The translations under genes and the position numbers were made by a program. Source: Moritella marina ATCC 15381 (GTDB lineage: Bacteria > Pseudomonadota > Gammaproteobacteria > Enterobacterales > Moritellaceae). From it: a stretch of DNA of 64,000 nucleotides. How positions within the stretch are numbered: position 1 is the first letter of the stretch; each line of letters opens with the position of its first letter. The notes under the pieces were generated by a model. The model ran no database searches. It was not told the DNA's origin and worked only from the letters and a program-made list of their open reading frames with translations. Location: the NCBI RefSeq assembly GCF_008931805.1, contig NZ_CP044399.1, positions 3,211,370 to 3,275,369 on the forward strand, written 5' to 3'. This document shows, in pieces, positions 49,701 to 59,459 of this stretch.

Positions 49701-50921
49701 TTAGCCAAAGTCATCTAGCATGATATTTTCATCTTCAACACCAAGGTCTTTCAGCATACCGATAACAGCCGCATTCATCATTGGTGGACCACACATGTAG
49801 TACTCACAATCTTCTGGCGCTTCGTGATTACCTAAGTAGTTCTCAAGGATCACGTTATGGATGAAGCCTGTGTAACCTTCCCAGTTATCTTCTGGTTGTG
49901 GATCACTCAGTGCAACATGCCATTCAAAGTTTTCGTTCTCTTTTGCAAGCATATCGAAATCTTCAACATAGAACATTTCACGCTTAGAACGCGCACCGTA
50001 CCAGAATGAAACTTTACGTTTCGTATCTAAACGGTTTAACTGATCGAAGATGTGTGAACGCATTGGCGCCATACCAGCACCACCACCAACAAATACCATT
50101 TCATTGTCAGTTTCTTTTGCAAAGAACTCACCAAATGGACCTGAGATAGTCACTTTGTCACCCGCTTTTAAGCTGAAGATGTACGAAGACATTTTACCTG
50201 CTGGTAAAGATAGATCACGCGGCGGTGGCGTAGCAATACGCACGTTAAGCATGATGATACCCGCTTCTTCTGGGCAGTTAGCCATAGAGTAAGCACGGAT
50301 AGTATCTTCATCAACTTTAGATTCAACATCAAAGAAGCCAAAGTGTTGCCAATCGCCACGGTATTCTTCTGGAATATCATAGTCTGAATATTTAACGTGA
50401 TGAGCAGGCGCTTCAATTTGGATATAACCACCGGCGCGGAAAGGAACCACTTCACCGTTTGGAATAGCCATTTTAAGTTCTTTAATGAAAGTTGCTTTGT
50501 TATCGTTAGAGATAACTTCACATTCCCATTTTTTAACACCAAAGATTTCTTCTGGCAGCTCAATATCCATGTCAACTTTTACACTAACTTGGCATGATAG
50601 ACGTTCGCCTTCACGAGCTTCACCTTTAGATATGTGGTCAAGTTCAGTTGGTAGAATATCACCACCGCCTGATTTAACTTTTACACGACACTGGCCACAA
50701 GTACCACCGCCACCACAAGCTGAAGAAACGAAAATACCGCTTGCAGCGAGTGAACCTAGAAGTTTACCACCCGCACCAGTCACTACAGATTTCTCTGGGT
50801 CACCGTTAATACTAATTGTAATATCACCTTCACTTACCAGTTTAGACTTAGCAAACAGAATTACTGTTACCAAGGCTAAAACGATAATTGTGAACATGAC
50901 TACGCCGAGAATGATTTCCAT
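49701..50921 (-). CDS. nqrF: Na+-NQR subunit F
   Basis: 406-residue electron-entry subunit that oxidises NADH. One N-terminal membrane helix (about 3-23), then a [2Fe-2S] ferredoxin domain with Cys69, Cys75, Cys78 and Cys110 ([14 protein letters not shown]). A ferredoxin-reductase domain follows, with FAD-binding RAYSMAN and NADH-binding [15 protein letters not shown]. Ends with the expected aromatic/acidic IMLDDFG. Last structural gene of nqrABCDEF. Confidence 0.97.
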   Translation of the reverse strand: MEIILGVVMFTIIVLALVTVILFAKSKLVSEGDITISINGDPEKSVVTGAGGKLLGSLAASGIFVSSACGGGGTCGQCRVKVKSGGGDILPTELDHISKGEAREGERLSCQVSVKVDMDIELPEEIFGVKKWECEVISNDNKATFIKELKMAIPNGEVVPFRAGGYIQIEAPAHHVKYSDYDIPEEYRGDWQHFGFFDVESKVDEDTIRAYSMANCPEEAGIIMLNVRIATPPPRDLSLPAGKMSSYIFSLKAGDKVTISGPFGEFFAKETDNEMVFVGGGAGMAPMRSHIFDQLNRLDTKRKVSFWYGARSKREMFYVEDFDMLAKENENFEWHVALSDPQPEDNWEGYTGFIHNVILENYLGNHEAPEDCEYYMCGPPMMNAAVIGMLKDLGVEDENIMLDDFG

Positions 50922-50969
50922 CGACTTATCCTTTGCTCTTGAAACATGCTGACCGAAGCCAGCTGTTTG

Positions 50970-51578
50970 TTATAACTGAATACCAGAAAATGACATGAAA
51001 CCTAGCGCCATAAGACCTGCTGTAATAAAGGTAATACCTAAACCACGTAGACCATCTGGCACATCTGAATATTTCATTTTCTCACGAAGACCAGCCATCG
51101 CAACGATAGCTAACATCCAACCTAGACCACTACCAAAACCATAAACCACTGATTCTGTGAAGTTATAGTCACGTTGTACCATGAAAGATACACCACCGAA
51201 GATTGCACAGTTAACTGTGATCAACGGCAGGAAAATACCCAGTGCGTTATATAGAGCAGGTAAGAACTTGTCTAACACCATCTCTAAAATTTGTACTAAC
51301 GCGGCAATTACACCAATGAACGTGATGAAACCTAGAAAGCTTAAATCAGCTTCAGGGAAACCAGCCCATGCAAGTGCACCAGGAGCAAGTACGCTGCCAT
51401 AAATTACTTGGTTAACAGGGATAGAAATAGTAAGTACAGCTGTTACTGCAACACCAAGACCAATCGCTGTTGTCACTTTCTTAGATACAGCAAGGAATGT
51501 ACACATACCTAAGAAAAATGATAATGCTAAGTTTTCAATGAAAATAGCACGTACGAACAAACTAATATAATGTTCCAT
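50970..51578 (-). CDS. nqrE: Na+-NQR subunit E
   Basis: 202-residue membrane subunit with about six helices. [18 protein letters not shown] near the start and [18 protein letters not shown] in the middle carry the conserved cysteines (about residues 26 and 120) that, with those of NqrD, hold a membrane iron centre. Homologous to NqrD with opposite topology. Three bases after nqrD. Confidence 0.97.
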   Translation of the reverse strand: MEHYISLFVRAIFIENLALSFFLGMCTFLAVSKKVTTAIGLGVAVTAVLTISIPVNQVIYGSVLAPGALAWAGFPEADLSFLGFITFIGVIAALVQILEMVLDKFLPALYNALGIFLPLITVNCAIFGGVSFMVQRDYNFTESVVYGFGSGLGWMLAIVAMAGLREKMKYSDVPDGLRGLGITFITAGLMALGFMSFSGIQL

Positions 51579-51581
51579 CGT

Positions 51582-52211
51582 TTACCCCTTTGGCTCAACT
51601 TGCTCAGGTTTCCACGTACGTAGAGCCCAAATCAATAAACCAATGATGAAGAATGCACTTGGCGGTAGTAGTAATAGACCGTTTGACTGGTACCAACCAC
51701 CGTTTTGGATAAGTGGTAAGATTTCAATACCAAACCAAGTACCTGAACCAAAGATTTCACGTACTGTCGCAACAGCAAGTAAGATAGCACCGTAACCTAA
51801 ACCGTTACCGATACCGTCTAAGAAACTTGGTAGAGGCTTGTTCTTCATTGCGTAAGCTTCAGCACGACCCATTACGATACAGTTTGTAATGATCAGACCA
51901 ACGAATACCGAAAGCTCTTTTGATAACTGGAACGCTACCGCTTTAAGTACTTGGTCAACAACGATTACAAGTGATGCAATAATTGCCATTTGCACAATAA
52001 TACGCACACTGTTCGGGATCATGTTACGCACTAACGAGATGAAGAAACTTGAGAACGCAGTTACCACCATTACGGCGATAGTCATTACAAACGCAGTTTC
52101 CATCTTCGTTGTTACAGCCAATGCAGAACAAACACCTAAGATTTGTAATGCAATCGGGTTGTTAGTGGCAATGGGTGCGGTAACAATCTCTTTTAAGTCA
52201 GACTTAGCCAT
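51582..52211 (-). CDS. nqrD: Na+-NQR subunit D
   Basis: 209-residue membrane subunit with about six helices. [20 protein letters not shown] and [19 protein letters not shown] hold the conserved cysteines for the iron centre shared with NqrE. The start codon overlaps the nqrC stop by eight bases (ATGGCTAA), so translation is probably coupled. Confidence 0.97.
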   Translation of the reverse strand: MAKSDLKEIVTAPIATNNPIALQILGVCSALAVTTKMETAFVMTIAVMVVTAFSSFFISLVRNMIPNSVRIIVQMAIIASLVIVVDQVLKAVAFQLSKELSVFVGLIITNCIVMGRAEAYAMKNKPLPSFLDGIGNGLGYGAILLAVATVREIFGSGTWFGIEILPLIQNGGWYQSNGLLLLPPSAFFIIGLLIWALRTWKPEQVEPKG

Positions 52212-52977
52212 TGTTTGAGCCTCCGTTTTGCAATTTCTTCAGGAAAGGACCAAAACCGTTTTCACCAATCCAGAACTGGAATGTATTTTCAACACCTTGA
52301 CCTGTTAGCGTAGCACCAGATAAACCATCAATACCTGAAGGCGTATTTTCTTGACCGCCTGTTTTAACAACTCGGATTGCAACATCACCATTCGCATTGA
52401 ACAGTTGCTTGCCTTCCCATTTAGCTGTCCACAGTGGGTTTAACACTTCGCCACCTAGACCAGGAGTTTCACCCTGTTCATAGTACTGAATGCGTTTCAC
52501 TGTTTTGCCATCTTTGTCGATTGCAACGAATGCATACATCGTTGACCATAGGCCACGACCGTATACAGGCAGTACGTAAGACTCAACATTACCTTGTGCA
52601 TCTTTTACAAGATAAATATCAGCAACATTTGAACGACGCTTAATACCAGCAACGTCTTTACCCGTTAAGTCAGTACTTTTCGTTAGATCTTTTACGTTTT
52701 GAAGTTGATCAAATGTCGCTGCATTCTCTTCAACATATTCGCCCGTTGTTAAATCAACAAATTTAGCTTCAACAAACTTCGCGTAAATTTCGCCAACGTT
52801 AGCATTTTCTTCTAACTTGCCAGCAACAGAAAGTAGGTTAGTTTGCTTATCCAATGCTTTGTTAGCATTTTGAGCATCACGTAGGCCTACTGCTGCGCCT
52901 GATACGACGATTGAACATACTAAACACAACGCCGCAACGATTGTGATAGTTTTCAGTGGAGTTTCTTTACTAGCCAT
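52204..52977 (-). CDS. nqrC: Na+-NQR subunit C
   Basis: 257 residues from the ATG at 52977; a longer upstream frame lies inside nqrB and is not used. One N-terminal membrane helix (about 10-30), then a periplasmic flavodoxin-unlike domain ending with [12 protein letters not shown], where Thr223 is the residue that carries covalent FMN. The start overlaps the nqrB stop by eight bases. FMN attachment would be done by the ApbE encoded downstream. Confidence 0.96.
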   Translation of the reverse strand: MASKETPLKTITIVAALCLVCSIVVSGAAVGLRDAQNANKALDKQTNLLSVAGKLEENANVGEIYAKFVEAKFVDLTTGEYVEENAATFDQLQNVKDLTKSTDLTGKDVAGIKRRSNVADIYLVKDAQGNVESYVLPVYGRGLWSTMYAFVAIDKDGKTVKRIQYYEQGETPGLGGEVLNPLWTAKWEGKQLFNANGDVAIRVVKTGGQENTPSGIDGLSGATLTGQGVENTFQFWIGENGFGPFLKKLQNGGSNNG

Positions 52978-54178
52978 TGCGTGCAAGTCTCCGTTTAATG
53001 TTAGCTTGAACAACAAAGTGATCAAATAGAGGTGCGAATAAGTTAGCAAACAAGATTGCTAGCATCATACCTTCAGGGAATGCAGGGTTAACCACACGAA
53101 TTAGTACAACCATTAAGCCGATAAGAATACCGTATGCCCATTTACCATTATCAGTAAATGAAGCCGATACAGGATCCGTCGCCATGAACATCATACCAAA
53201 CGCGAAACCACCGATAACTAAATGCCAGTAGAATGGTACTTCGAACATTGGATTCGTGTCTGAGCCAATCATGTTGAATAGTAAGCTTGTCGCTACCATA
53301 CCAATCATAACACCCGACACAATTCTCCAAGACGCAACACCAGCAACCAGTAATACGCCACCAGATAACAAGATGATTAAGGCAGATACTTCACCTGTTG
53401 AACCTTGCATGTTACCAATAAACGCATCAGCCCAAGTTAGCGAACTAGTTAGACCTTCAAGACCACCTGCAGCCGCAGAACTCAGTGCTGTAGCACCAGA
53501 GAAACCGTCAACAGCAGTCCATACAGCATCACCTGAAATGTCAGACGGGTATGCGAAGAATAAGAACGCACGACCAGCAAGCGCTGGATTCAAGAAGTTC
53601 TTACCTGTACCACCGAATACTTCTTTAGCGATTACAACACCAAAAGTAATACCGATAGCCGCTTGCCATAATGGAATGTTAGCAGGCAGGATAAGTGCAA
53701 ATAAGATAGATGTTACGAAGAAACCTTCATTTACTTCATGCTTACGCACTGCAGCAAATAACACTTCCCAGAAACCACCAACCACAAACACTGTCGCGTA
53801 AATAGGTAGGAAGTAAACCGCACCATATAGCATATTTGCTATAACGCCAGCGCCTTCGCCCATCGTAACGCCAAGTGCACTTAGTAGCGCAACATGCCAA
53901 TCGTCAAATGCGATGCCAGCACCTGATGCAATCGCGGTGTTTGCTTGAGCACCAATGTTGTACATGCCCCAGAAAACCATCGGCAATGCACACATCCATA
54001 CTAAAATCATAATACGTTTTAAGTCGATATTATCACGTACGTGTGTTTTACCTTTTGTAACAAAACCTGGTGTAAATAAACCGGTTGCCACCGCTTCATA
54101 CAAGGCAAACCATTTTTCGTGTTTACCACCTGGTTCGAAGTGATGTTCCATCCCTTCGATATAATTCTTAAGACCCAT
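52970..54178 (-). CDS. nqrB: Na+-NQR subunit B
   Basis: 402-residue membrane subunit with about ten helices and a covalent FMN on Thr230 in [23 protein letters not shown] and [20 protein letters not shown] are conserved, the latter near the riboflavin/quinone region. Together with NqrD it forms the sodium path. Two bases separate it from nqrA. Confidence 0.97.
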   Translation of the reverse strand: MGLKNYIEGMEHHFEPGGKHEKWFALYEAVATGLFTPGFVTKGKTHVRDNIDLKRIMILVWMCALPMVFWGMYNIGAQANTAIASGAGIAFDDWHVALLSALGVTMGEGAGVIANMLYGAVYFLPIYATVFVVGGFWEVLFAAVRKHEVNEGFFVTSILFALILPANIPLWQAAIGITFGVVIAKEVFGGTGKNFLNPALAGRAFLFFAYPSDISGDAVWTAVDGFSGATALSSAAAGGLEGLTSSLTWADAFIGNMQGSTGEVSALIILLSGGVLLVAGVASWRIVSGVMIGMVATSLLFNMIGSDTNPMFEVPFYWHLVIGGFAFGMMFMATDPVSASFTDNGKWAYGILIGLMVVLIRVVNPAFPEGMMLAILFANLFAPLFDHFVVQANIKRRLARNG

Positions 54179-54180
54179 GC

Positions 54181-55521
54181 TTAACCTTCCTTCTCAATTG
54201 TCGTTAGACAATCACGTAGAATTGGACCAAAGTCGTACTTACCTGGGCAAGAGAAAGTACATAACGCTAGATCTTCTTCGTCTAATTCAAGACAACCTAA
54301 CGTAATTGCTTCATCTGTGTCACCTGTTACTAACGAGCGTAGTAACATAGTAGGTAAGATATCTAATGGCATAACGCGCTCGTAGTTACCCATAGGCATC
54401 ATTGCACGATCACTACCACCAGTGGTTGTAGTAAAGTTGAATTGACGTGCGCGATTGAATGCAGAGGTAAATACGTTAGCAACTGAGAATTTGTCACTAC
54501 CAGGTTTAATGTAACCTAGGAATTCCTTCTCACGACCTTCAGCTAGAGCGCTGATTTGGTTGTGATAACGACCAAGATAAGCATTTATTGTGTAAGCTTG
54601 AACACCAGATAATACAGAACCTGAAATAACACGGTTTTCACCAGCGTTAAGTTCACTTGCAGTTAACTCTGTAATTGATGCGCCTAGACGAGTGCTAATC
54701 AAACGTGGTTTTTTCACAGCAGGGCCTGCTAATGAAATAACACGGTCAGTATGTAATTCACCTGTAGTAAACAACTTACCGAAAGCAATAACGTCTTGAT
54801 AGCCAATAGACCAAACTGTACGCTTAGTACCAGCCGATTCTAATAAATGAATATGCGTACCAGCAAGACCAGCAGGATGAGGACCAGCAAAAGCTTGCTC
54901 TTCAACATTTGATGCTGTTGATTTAGGTAATGTGCCTTCCGCTTTACAAACGTAAACTTTACCGCTTGTTAAGTGAGAAATAACATTTAAACCATCAACA
55001 AATGCATCGCTGTTTTGATTAATAATTAATGCAGCATCTGCAGCAAGTGGATTTGTGTCCATTGCTGTAATAAAGATTGCTGATGCATTACTATCAATTG
55101 CAGGAACACGGCTAAATGGACGAGTGCGCAATGCAGTCCATAAACCTGAGTCTACAAGATTTGTAACCACGGTGTCGCGGTCAAGATTAGCAATTTCAGC
55201 TGATGTAACTTGAGCGAATTTCTCACTTTCGTTACCATCTACGTCAATCACTACCGATTGTAAGATCCGCTTAGCACCACGGTTAACTTCAGCAATTGTT
55301 CCTGCAGCGAAGGCTGTATATTTAACGCCTGGTGTCTTTTTGTCTTCAAAAAGAACCTGACCTTTCTTAACACGATCACCAACTTTAACACTCATTGTTG
55401 GGCGCATTCCAATATACTCTTCACCTAGAACAGCAACTCGTTTGATAGCTGGGCCATCATGAATTACTTGCTCAGGTTTACCTGCGATAGGTAGATCCAG
55501 TCCTTTTTTTATCGTAATCAT
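54181..55521 (-). CDS. nqrA: Na+-NQR subunit A
   Basis: 446 residues from the ATG at 55521, giving the standard start [18 protein letters not shown]; an upstream extension to 55581 is not conserved. Peripheral cytoplasmic subunit that binds ubiquinone. Other landmarks: [40 protein letters not shown] and the C-terminal [13 protein letters not shown]. First gene of the eight-gene nqrABCDEF-apbE-nqrM unit. Confidence 0.97.
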   Translation of the reverse strand: MITIKKGLDLPIAGKPEQVIHDGPAIKRVAVLGEEYIGMRPTMSVKVGDRVKKGQVLFEDKKTPGVKYTAFAAGTIAEVNRGAKRILQSVVIDVDGNESEKFAQVTSAEIANLDRDTVVTNLVDSGLWTALRTRPFSRVPAIDSNASAIFITAMDTNPLAADAALIINQNSDAFVDGLNVISHLTSGKVYVCKAEGTLPKSTASNVEEQAFAGPHPAGLAGTHIHLLESAGTKRTVWSIGYQDVIAFGKLFTTGELHTDRVISLAGPAVKKPRLISTRLGASITELTASELNAGENRVISGSVLSGVQAYTINAYLGRYHNQISALAEGREKEFLGYIKPGSDKFSVANVFTSAFNRARQFNFTTTTGGSDRAMMPMGNYERVMPLDILPTMLLRSLVTGDTDEAITLGCLELDEEDLALCTFSCPGKYDFGPILRDCLTTIEKEG

Positions 55522-55943
55522 ACTCACATGCACTACTTTTTTTAGGAAGATAAAGAACACTTTTGCCAGTAAAAACCACACACGCGAGTACCAATTAATG
55601 AGTATTCACAAAGTGGTGTGGTTTCGTTAACAAAAAATTTGGGGTTATTCTAGCACTTATTTAAGATGATTGCTCGCACTTCATCGAGTAACTGACTCGA
55701 ATAAGATAAAGTTTTAAACAGGTTTAAACATATACATATAATCAAATTAAAACAGTCACTTAAAAATTTAAAACTGAAATAATGTTAAACATTTAAACAA
55801 AATAAGCGGTTTTGTTACGCTGATTTTAGTCAGATATAACGATATCTTTACTAATTAAAACAAATTTTTTAAAAATTAACATGCACTTACAACTAGTAAC
55901 ATTCTACAGATCATTTTTGCATATATTATTAATTTATTAAAAG
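55522..55943 (-). promoter_or_regulatory. 422-base AT-rich region upstream of nqrA
   Basis: No gene fits here. It must contain the nqr promoter. Several copies of TTTAAACA occur (about 55713, 55723 and 55792), and GTTAAAC/TTTAAAC stretches vaguely recall ArcA sites, but the region is so AT-rich that this may be chance. I could not pick a convincing -35/-10 pair. Confidence 0.4.
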
Positions 55944-56255
55944 CTAACCAAGACAATCCGGCGACTCAGGCACGCTTTGATCTTGACCATTTTTTTTAGC
56001 CCACTGTGTCGGTGTATAAGCATGTATTGATAATGCATGAATACCCGCTTCAAATTGGGCTACCAGCGCAGTGTTTACCATTCGATGACGTGCGATCAGC
56101 ATTTTACCATCAAATTCGCTTGTTACTATCACCACTGAAAAATGAATTTCACTACCTGGTGGCACATTATGCTTGTGGCTATCACAAACCACCTCTAAAT
56201 GTTGAATATCAAAACTAGCCAATAATTGCTGTTGAATATCGTTACCTAATGACAT
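55944..56255 (-). CDS. bolA: BolA family protein
   Basis: 103 residues. DSHKHNVPPGSEIHFSVVIV and FDGKMLIARHRMVN followed by GIHALSIHAYTPTQW are diagnostic of BolA. The KH-like fold binds DNA and, with a monothiol glutaredoxin, a [2Fe-2S] cluster; it affects morphology and stress response. The C-terminal tail is polar. Divergent from rlmG, upstream of nqrA on the same strand but separated by more than 400 bases. Confidence 0.93.
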   Translation of the reverse strand: MSLGNDIQQQLLASFDIQHLEVVCDSHKHNVPPGSEIHFSVVIVTSEFDGKMLIARHRMVNTALVAQFEAGIHALSIHAYTPTQWAKKNGQDQSVPESPDCLG

Positions 56256-56328
56256 TTAAAACCTCTTCTTTATATATTTAGTAAAATAACAGTGTAAAAT
56301 ACACGATCAACCTTAAATGGAACATACT

Positions 56329-57456
56329 ATGAACACTGAACTATCTCTTGAAAATATCGAATTATCTTTGTACCGCTACCCTAAACGTAGCATTGAGCAA
56401 CTGCAAGCTTGGGACTCTGCTGATGAGTATATGATTAATACCGTTGCAGATTTAACGCTTGCTGAACAATCTTCAGTACTTATTTTCAACGATAGTTTTG
56501 GTGCTCTAACGTGTGCTTATAATCAGCATAAAGTGACCACCGTCAGTGACTCATGGATCAGCCATGCTGCAATCGCGCAAAACCTTGATGAAAATGAGTT
56601 AAGCACAGAACAAGTCAAAGTCCAAGACTGTCTTGCAGCATTACCGGAAAATATTGATTTAGTACTTATCAAGATCCCACGTACTTTATCTTTACTAGAA
56701 CATCAACTGGCGATGCTTAGCCATGTTGTTACACCGCATACAAAAATCATTGCTGGTGCAAAAGCGAAAGATATCCATAACTCAACATTAGCGTTATTTG
56801 AAAAATACCTTGGTGAGACGAAGACATCATTAGCAAAGAAAAAATCGCGTTTGATCTTCTCAACAATCACCCAAGCAAAAGCATTAGAGATCCCAGCAGC
56901 AGTAACATGGGATGTAGCAAAAACTAATATTTCACTCTCTAATCATGCCAATGTATTCTCGCGTAACAATTTAGATATTGGCGGTAACTTCTTTATGCAG
57001 CATTTACCTAAAGGTGAATACCAGCATATTATCGATCTAGGTTGTGGTAACGGTATTATCGGTATCACTGCTGCACGCTTAAATCCACAAGCTAAAATCA
57101 CCTTTGTTGATGAGTCATTTATGGCCATTGCATCGGCAAAAGAAAACGTAGCCGCAAACGTTCAAAGGCATGAACCAGAGATTGATTTCTTGGTGAACAA
57201 TTGCTTATACGATTATGAACCACACAGTGTTGATTTAGTATTATGTAACCCTCCGTTCCACCAAGAAAAAGCCATTACCGATCATATCGCATGGCAAATG
57301 TTCAAAGATGCTCACCGTGCATTAGCATGGGGCGGCGCACTTTATATTGTCGGTAACCGTCATCTTGATTACCATATTAAGCTTGAGCGTTTATTTGATA
57401 ATCATGAAGTTGTTGCATCAAATGCTAAATTTGTCATCATTAAGGCGCAAAAATAA
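56329..57456 (+). CDS. rlmG: 23S rRNA m2G1835 methyltransferase
   Basis: 375 residues from the ATG at 56329 (GGAA seven bases upstream); an in-frame ATG at 56317 is an alternative. Two-domain enzyme: an N-terminal pseudo-methyltransferase half with LQAWDSADEYMIN and AGAKAKDIHNSTLALFEKYLG, strongly like E. coli RlmG. A catalytic half has HIIDLGCGNGIIGITAARLNP (SAM-binding) and LVLCNPPFHQEKA (the NPPF catalytic motif). The N-terminal match favours RlmG over its relative RsmC. One base separates it from yajG. Confidence 0.92.
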   Translation: MNTELSLENIELSLYRYPKRSIEQLQAWDSADEYMINTVADLTLAEQSSVLIFNDSFGALTCAYNQHKVTTVSDSWISHAAIAQNLDENELSTEQVKVQDCLAALPENIDLVLIKIPRTLSLLEHQLAMLSHVVTPHTKIIAGAKAKDIHNSTLALFEKYLGETKTSLAKKKSRLIFSTITQAKALEIPAAVTWDVAKTNISLSNHANVFSRNNLDIGGNFFMQHLPKGEYQHIIDLGCGNGIIGITAARLNPQAKITFVDESFMAIASAKENVAANVQRHEPEIDFLVNNCLYDYEPHSVDLVLCNPPFHQEKAITDHIAWQMFKDAHRALAWGGALYIVGNRHLDYHIKLERLFDNHEVVASNAKFVIIKAQK

Positions 57457-57457
57457 T

Positions 57458-58018
57458 ATGCTTAAAAAACTACTATTAAGTGCCAGCTTAGTATTATTAA
57501 CGGCCTGCGCCAGTACCCCTCAGCAAGTAAATATTACCGCCGAGCCAGCACAGTTAACAACGCAATACAGTGACACTCAGGTGACGCTATCAAGCAAAGA
57601 TATACGTGATGCAAACTACTTAATTGCCATTCACAAAGTCGGTGAACCAGCGCAGCTATTAAATAACAAAGGTTCACTGATAAACCTGACTACAGCGAAA
57701 CTGCAACAGGGCTGGGAACAGCAAGGCTTAGTTTTTTCGCCGCAAGCTGACATCGCGATTAGTCTTGAGCTGCAAACGGCAAGAGTAGATGTACAGCAAG
57801 ATAGCTTTGAGCATCAAGCAGAGTCAACGCTAATGCTGATCGTATCAATTAAAAATAAAGAGCAAACCCTAACAAAACAATTTCGCAGTGCGTCAACGTT
57901 AACAGGTGCGTTTGGTCCATCAATGAGTGATTTAGAAGCTAAATTTTCTCAACAATTATCATCATTACTAAACGATGTATTTAGTGATCAACAGATCCGT
58001 GACTACCTAGCACGCTAG
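57458..58018 (+). CDS. yajG: YajG-like lipoprotein
   Basis: 186 residues with a lipoprotein signal (lipobox LLTAC, Cys about residue 17). The start at 57458 follows the rlmG stop by one base. The mature protein matches YajG in outline: ITAEPAQLTTQYSDTQVTLS near the start, LQQGWEQQGL, and the C-terminal FSQQLSSLLNDVFSDQQIRDYL. Envelope lipoprotein of unknown function. yajG neighbours bolA and ampG in E. coli as well, which supports the name. Confidence 0.82.
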   Translation: MLKKLLLSASLVLLTACASTPQQVNITAEPAQLTTQYSDTQVTLSSKDIRDANYLIAIHKVGEPAQLLNNKGSLINLTTAKLQQGWEQQGLVFSPQADIAISLELQTARVDVQQDSFEHQAESTLMLIVSIKNKEQTLTKQFRSASTLTGAFGPSMSDLEAKFSQQLSSLLNDVFSDQQIRDYLAR

Positions 58019-58054
58019 TTAATCATCCAATATAGCGAAAGTAATAGATAACGC

Positions 58055-58102
58055 AAAAAGCCTCGCTGGTGACTTAGTATAAGATCATCAGCGAGGCTTT
58101 TT
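58055..58102. terminator. Bidirectional terminator between yajG and ppiA
   Basis: An 18-bp stem with one G-T mismatch (58055-58072 with 58085-58102) and a 12-base loop, flanked by A and T runs. Serves the two convergent genes. Confidence 0.9.
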
Positions 58103-58116
58103 ATTTCAGTACCTTA

Positions 58117-58695
58117 TTATTTCAACATAGTAACACTTTCAATCACAATATCAGTCAGTGGAACATCACTGTAATACTGTTTCTTACCCGTTGGCTGCTT
58201 CGCCATTTTATCAACCACATCCATGCCTTGTATTACTCGGCCAAATACGGCATAACCCGCTTGTGAAGGCTGTGAACCAGAACGGTTTAAGAAATTATTG
58301 TCTTTCAAATTAATGAAAAACTGTGACGTTGCTGAATTGGGATTATTGGTACGTGCTAATGCGAGAGTACCACGCTGATTACTTAACCCATTATTCGCTT
58401 CATTAATAACAGGCTTGCCTGAAGTCTGCTTGTCCATATTCGTTTTAAAGCCACCTGTTTGCGCCATAAAACCAGGAATTACACGGTGAAAAATAATACC
58501 ACTATAAAAATCGCTTTCAACATAGTTGATAAAATTGGCAACAGACACAGGTGCTTTATCTGCGTATAACTCAACGGTAATATCACCTAAATTGGTTTTT
58601 ATTAAGGCTTTTGTCTCTGCTGCAAAGGCAGTATTAAGCATGAATATTGAGCTCAGAATTAAGAGTGATTTAGTAAAAAAATGATTCAGTCGCAT
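58117..58695 (-). CDS. ppiA: Periplasmic peptidyl-prolyl cis-trans isomerase (cyclophilin)
   Basis: 192 residues with a signal peptide ending at AFA (about residue 25). The cyclophilin fold follows: IKTNLGDITVELYADKAPVS, GIIFHRVIPGFMAQTGGF with the catalytic Arg and Phe, NNPNSATSQFFINLKDN, and GYAVFGRVIQGMDVVD. Assists folding of periplasmic and outer-membrane proteins. PpiA and the cytoplasmic PpiB are close relatives; the signal peptide favours PpiA. Confidence 0.9.
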   Translation of the reverse strand: MRLNHFFTKSLLILSSIFMLNTAFAAETKALIKTNLGDITVELYADKAPVSVANFINYVESDFYSGIIFHRVIPGFMAQTGGFKTNMDKQTSGKPVINEANNGLSNQRGTLALARTNNPNSATSQFFINLKDNNFLNRSGSQPSQAGYAVFGRVIQGMDVVDKMAKQPTGKKQYYSDVPLTDIVIESVTMLK

Positions 58696-58812
58696 AGTAT
58701 AAGTTCCATTCAGTTATAAACATAAGCGTATTTTAGTTACTATATCAGATGTTTGCTGTAGATACTCAAACCTCTTCAAAAGTATAATCTGCAAACGTGC
58801 AACGACAGTCTT

Positions 58813-58867
58813 ATATTTAACGGCTAAATATTTATATTTAACAACCAAAACATTAATCATATTTAAC
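58813..58867. repeat. Three direct repeats of ATATTTAAC
   Basis: Copies at 58813-58821, 58834-58842 and 58859-58867 in the 308-base gap between ppiA and the next gene. Each contains TTAAC (GTTAA on the other strand), the core of ArcA sites, with spacing of 21 and 25 bases. Nothing else was recognised in the gap. Confidence 0.35.
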
Positions 58868-59003
58868 GTTGCGTTTAGAGGCATTCAACTCTTGAGACAA
58901 TTCACACTTTTATCATTAATCCGCATTAACAATACGCTTATTAATGACAGTTGCATATTTTAGTCTAGGATTGAAAATAGGACTAACTAATGAGGAGATT
59001 TGC

Positions 59004-59345
59004 ATGGAAGCGAAAAAGTTCATTGACGAGAAATCTGATGTTTTAGCTACATATCTCGACTTTTTTCTAATGAGAAAACTCAGTTATAGCCAATTAAACC
59101 ATTTTCTTTGGGAAACATTAAGAGAATGGGATGACTTAGCTATTTTTGATGAGTCGACAGATAGCTGTAAAGAGCAAGTGTTTTGGTTCTTATTGTTTGA
59201 GCTAAAAAACTGGTCTAGCCAACAGATTTTTGCCAACCGTATATTGCGCCAAAAACTACACACAGGTGCTTTATTCTTACAAGGTCAAGGAGTTAAACCA
59301 TACAACTGTATTGGTATTAGACCTATAACGGAATGCTTGGACTAA
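59004..59345 (+). CDS. Small hypothetical protein
   Basis: 113 residues from the ATG at 59004, chosen because GAGGAG sits just upstream; the frame is open further upstream to 58944. Reads EAKKFIDEKSDVLATYLDFF LMRKLSYSQLNHFLWETLRE WDDL, then FWFLLFELKNWSSQQIF, and a final tail with two cysteines. Helical and aromatic-rich, with no signal peptide or true membrane helix. I do not recognise the family. On the same strand as ampG, 114 bases before it. Confidence 0.6.
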   Translation: MEAKKFIDEKSDVLATYLDFFLMRKLSYSQLNHFLWETLREWDDLAIFDESTDSCKEQVFWFLLFELKNWSSQQIFANRILRQKLHTGALFLQGQGVKPYNCIGIRPITECLD

Positions 59346-59459
59346 TTTCGCCTGCGCGTTTTAGAATAAATAAATCGATTAAGCCAAGCCCAGTCTGCTG
59401 TCGGGCTTATTTAATTCATAAAAATACGGTAGTATCAGCAAACACTTACGTTAGATGGA

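Noticed and set aside
52978-53049. N-terminal extension of nqrC and similar upstream extensions of nqrA, cysC, mtr and yajG
   Set aside because: The extensions lie in neighbouring genes or leaders and are not part of the conserved proteins; internal ATG codons have better ribosome sites.
55713-55800. TTTAAACA repeats before nqrA as a defined operator
   Set aside because: The region is so AT-rich that a few such octamers are expected; spacing is irregular.
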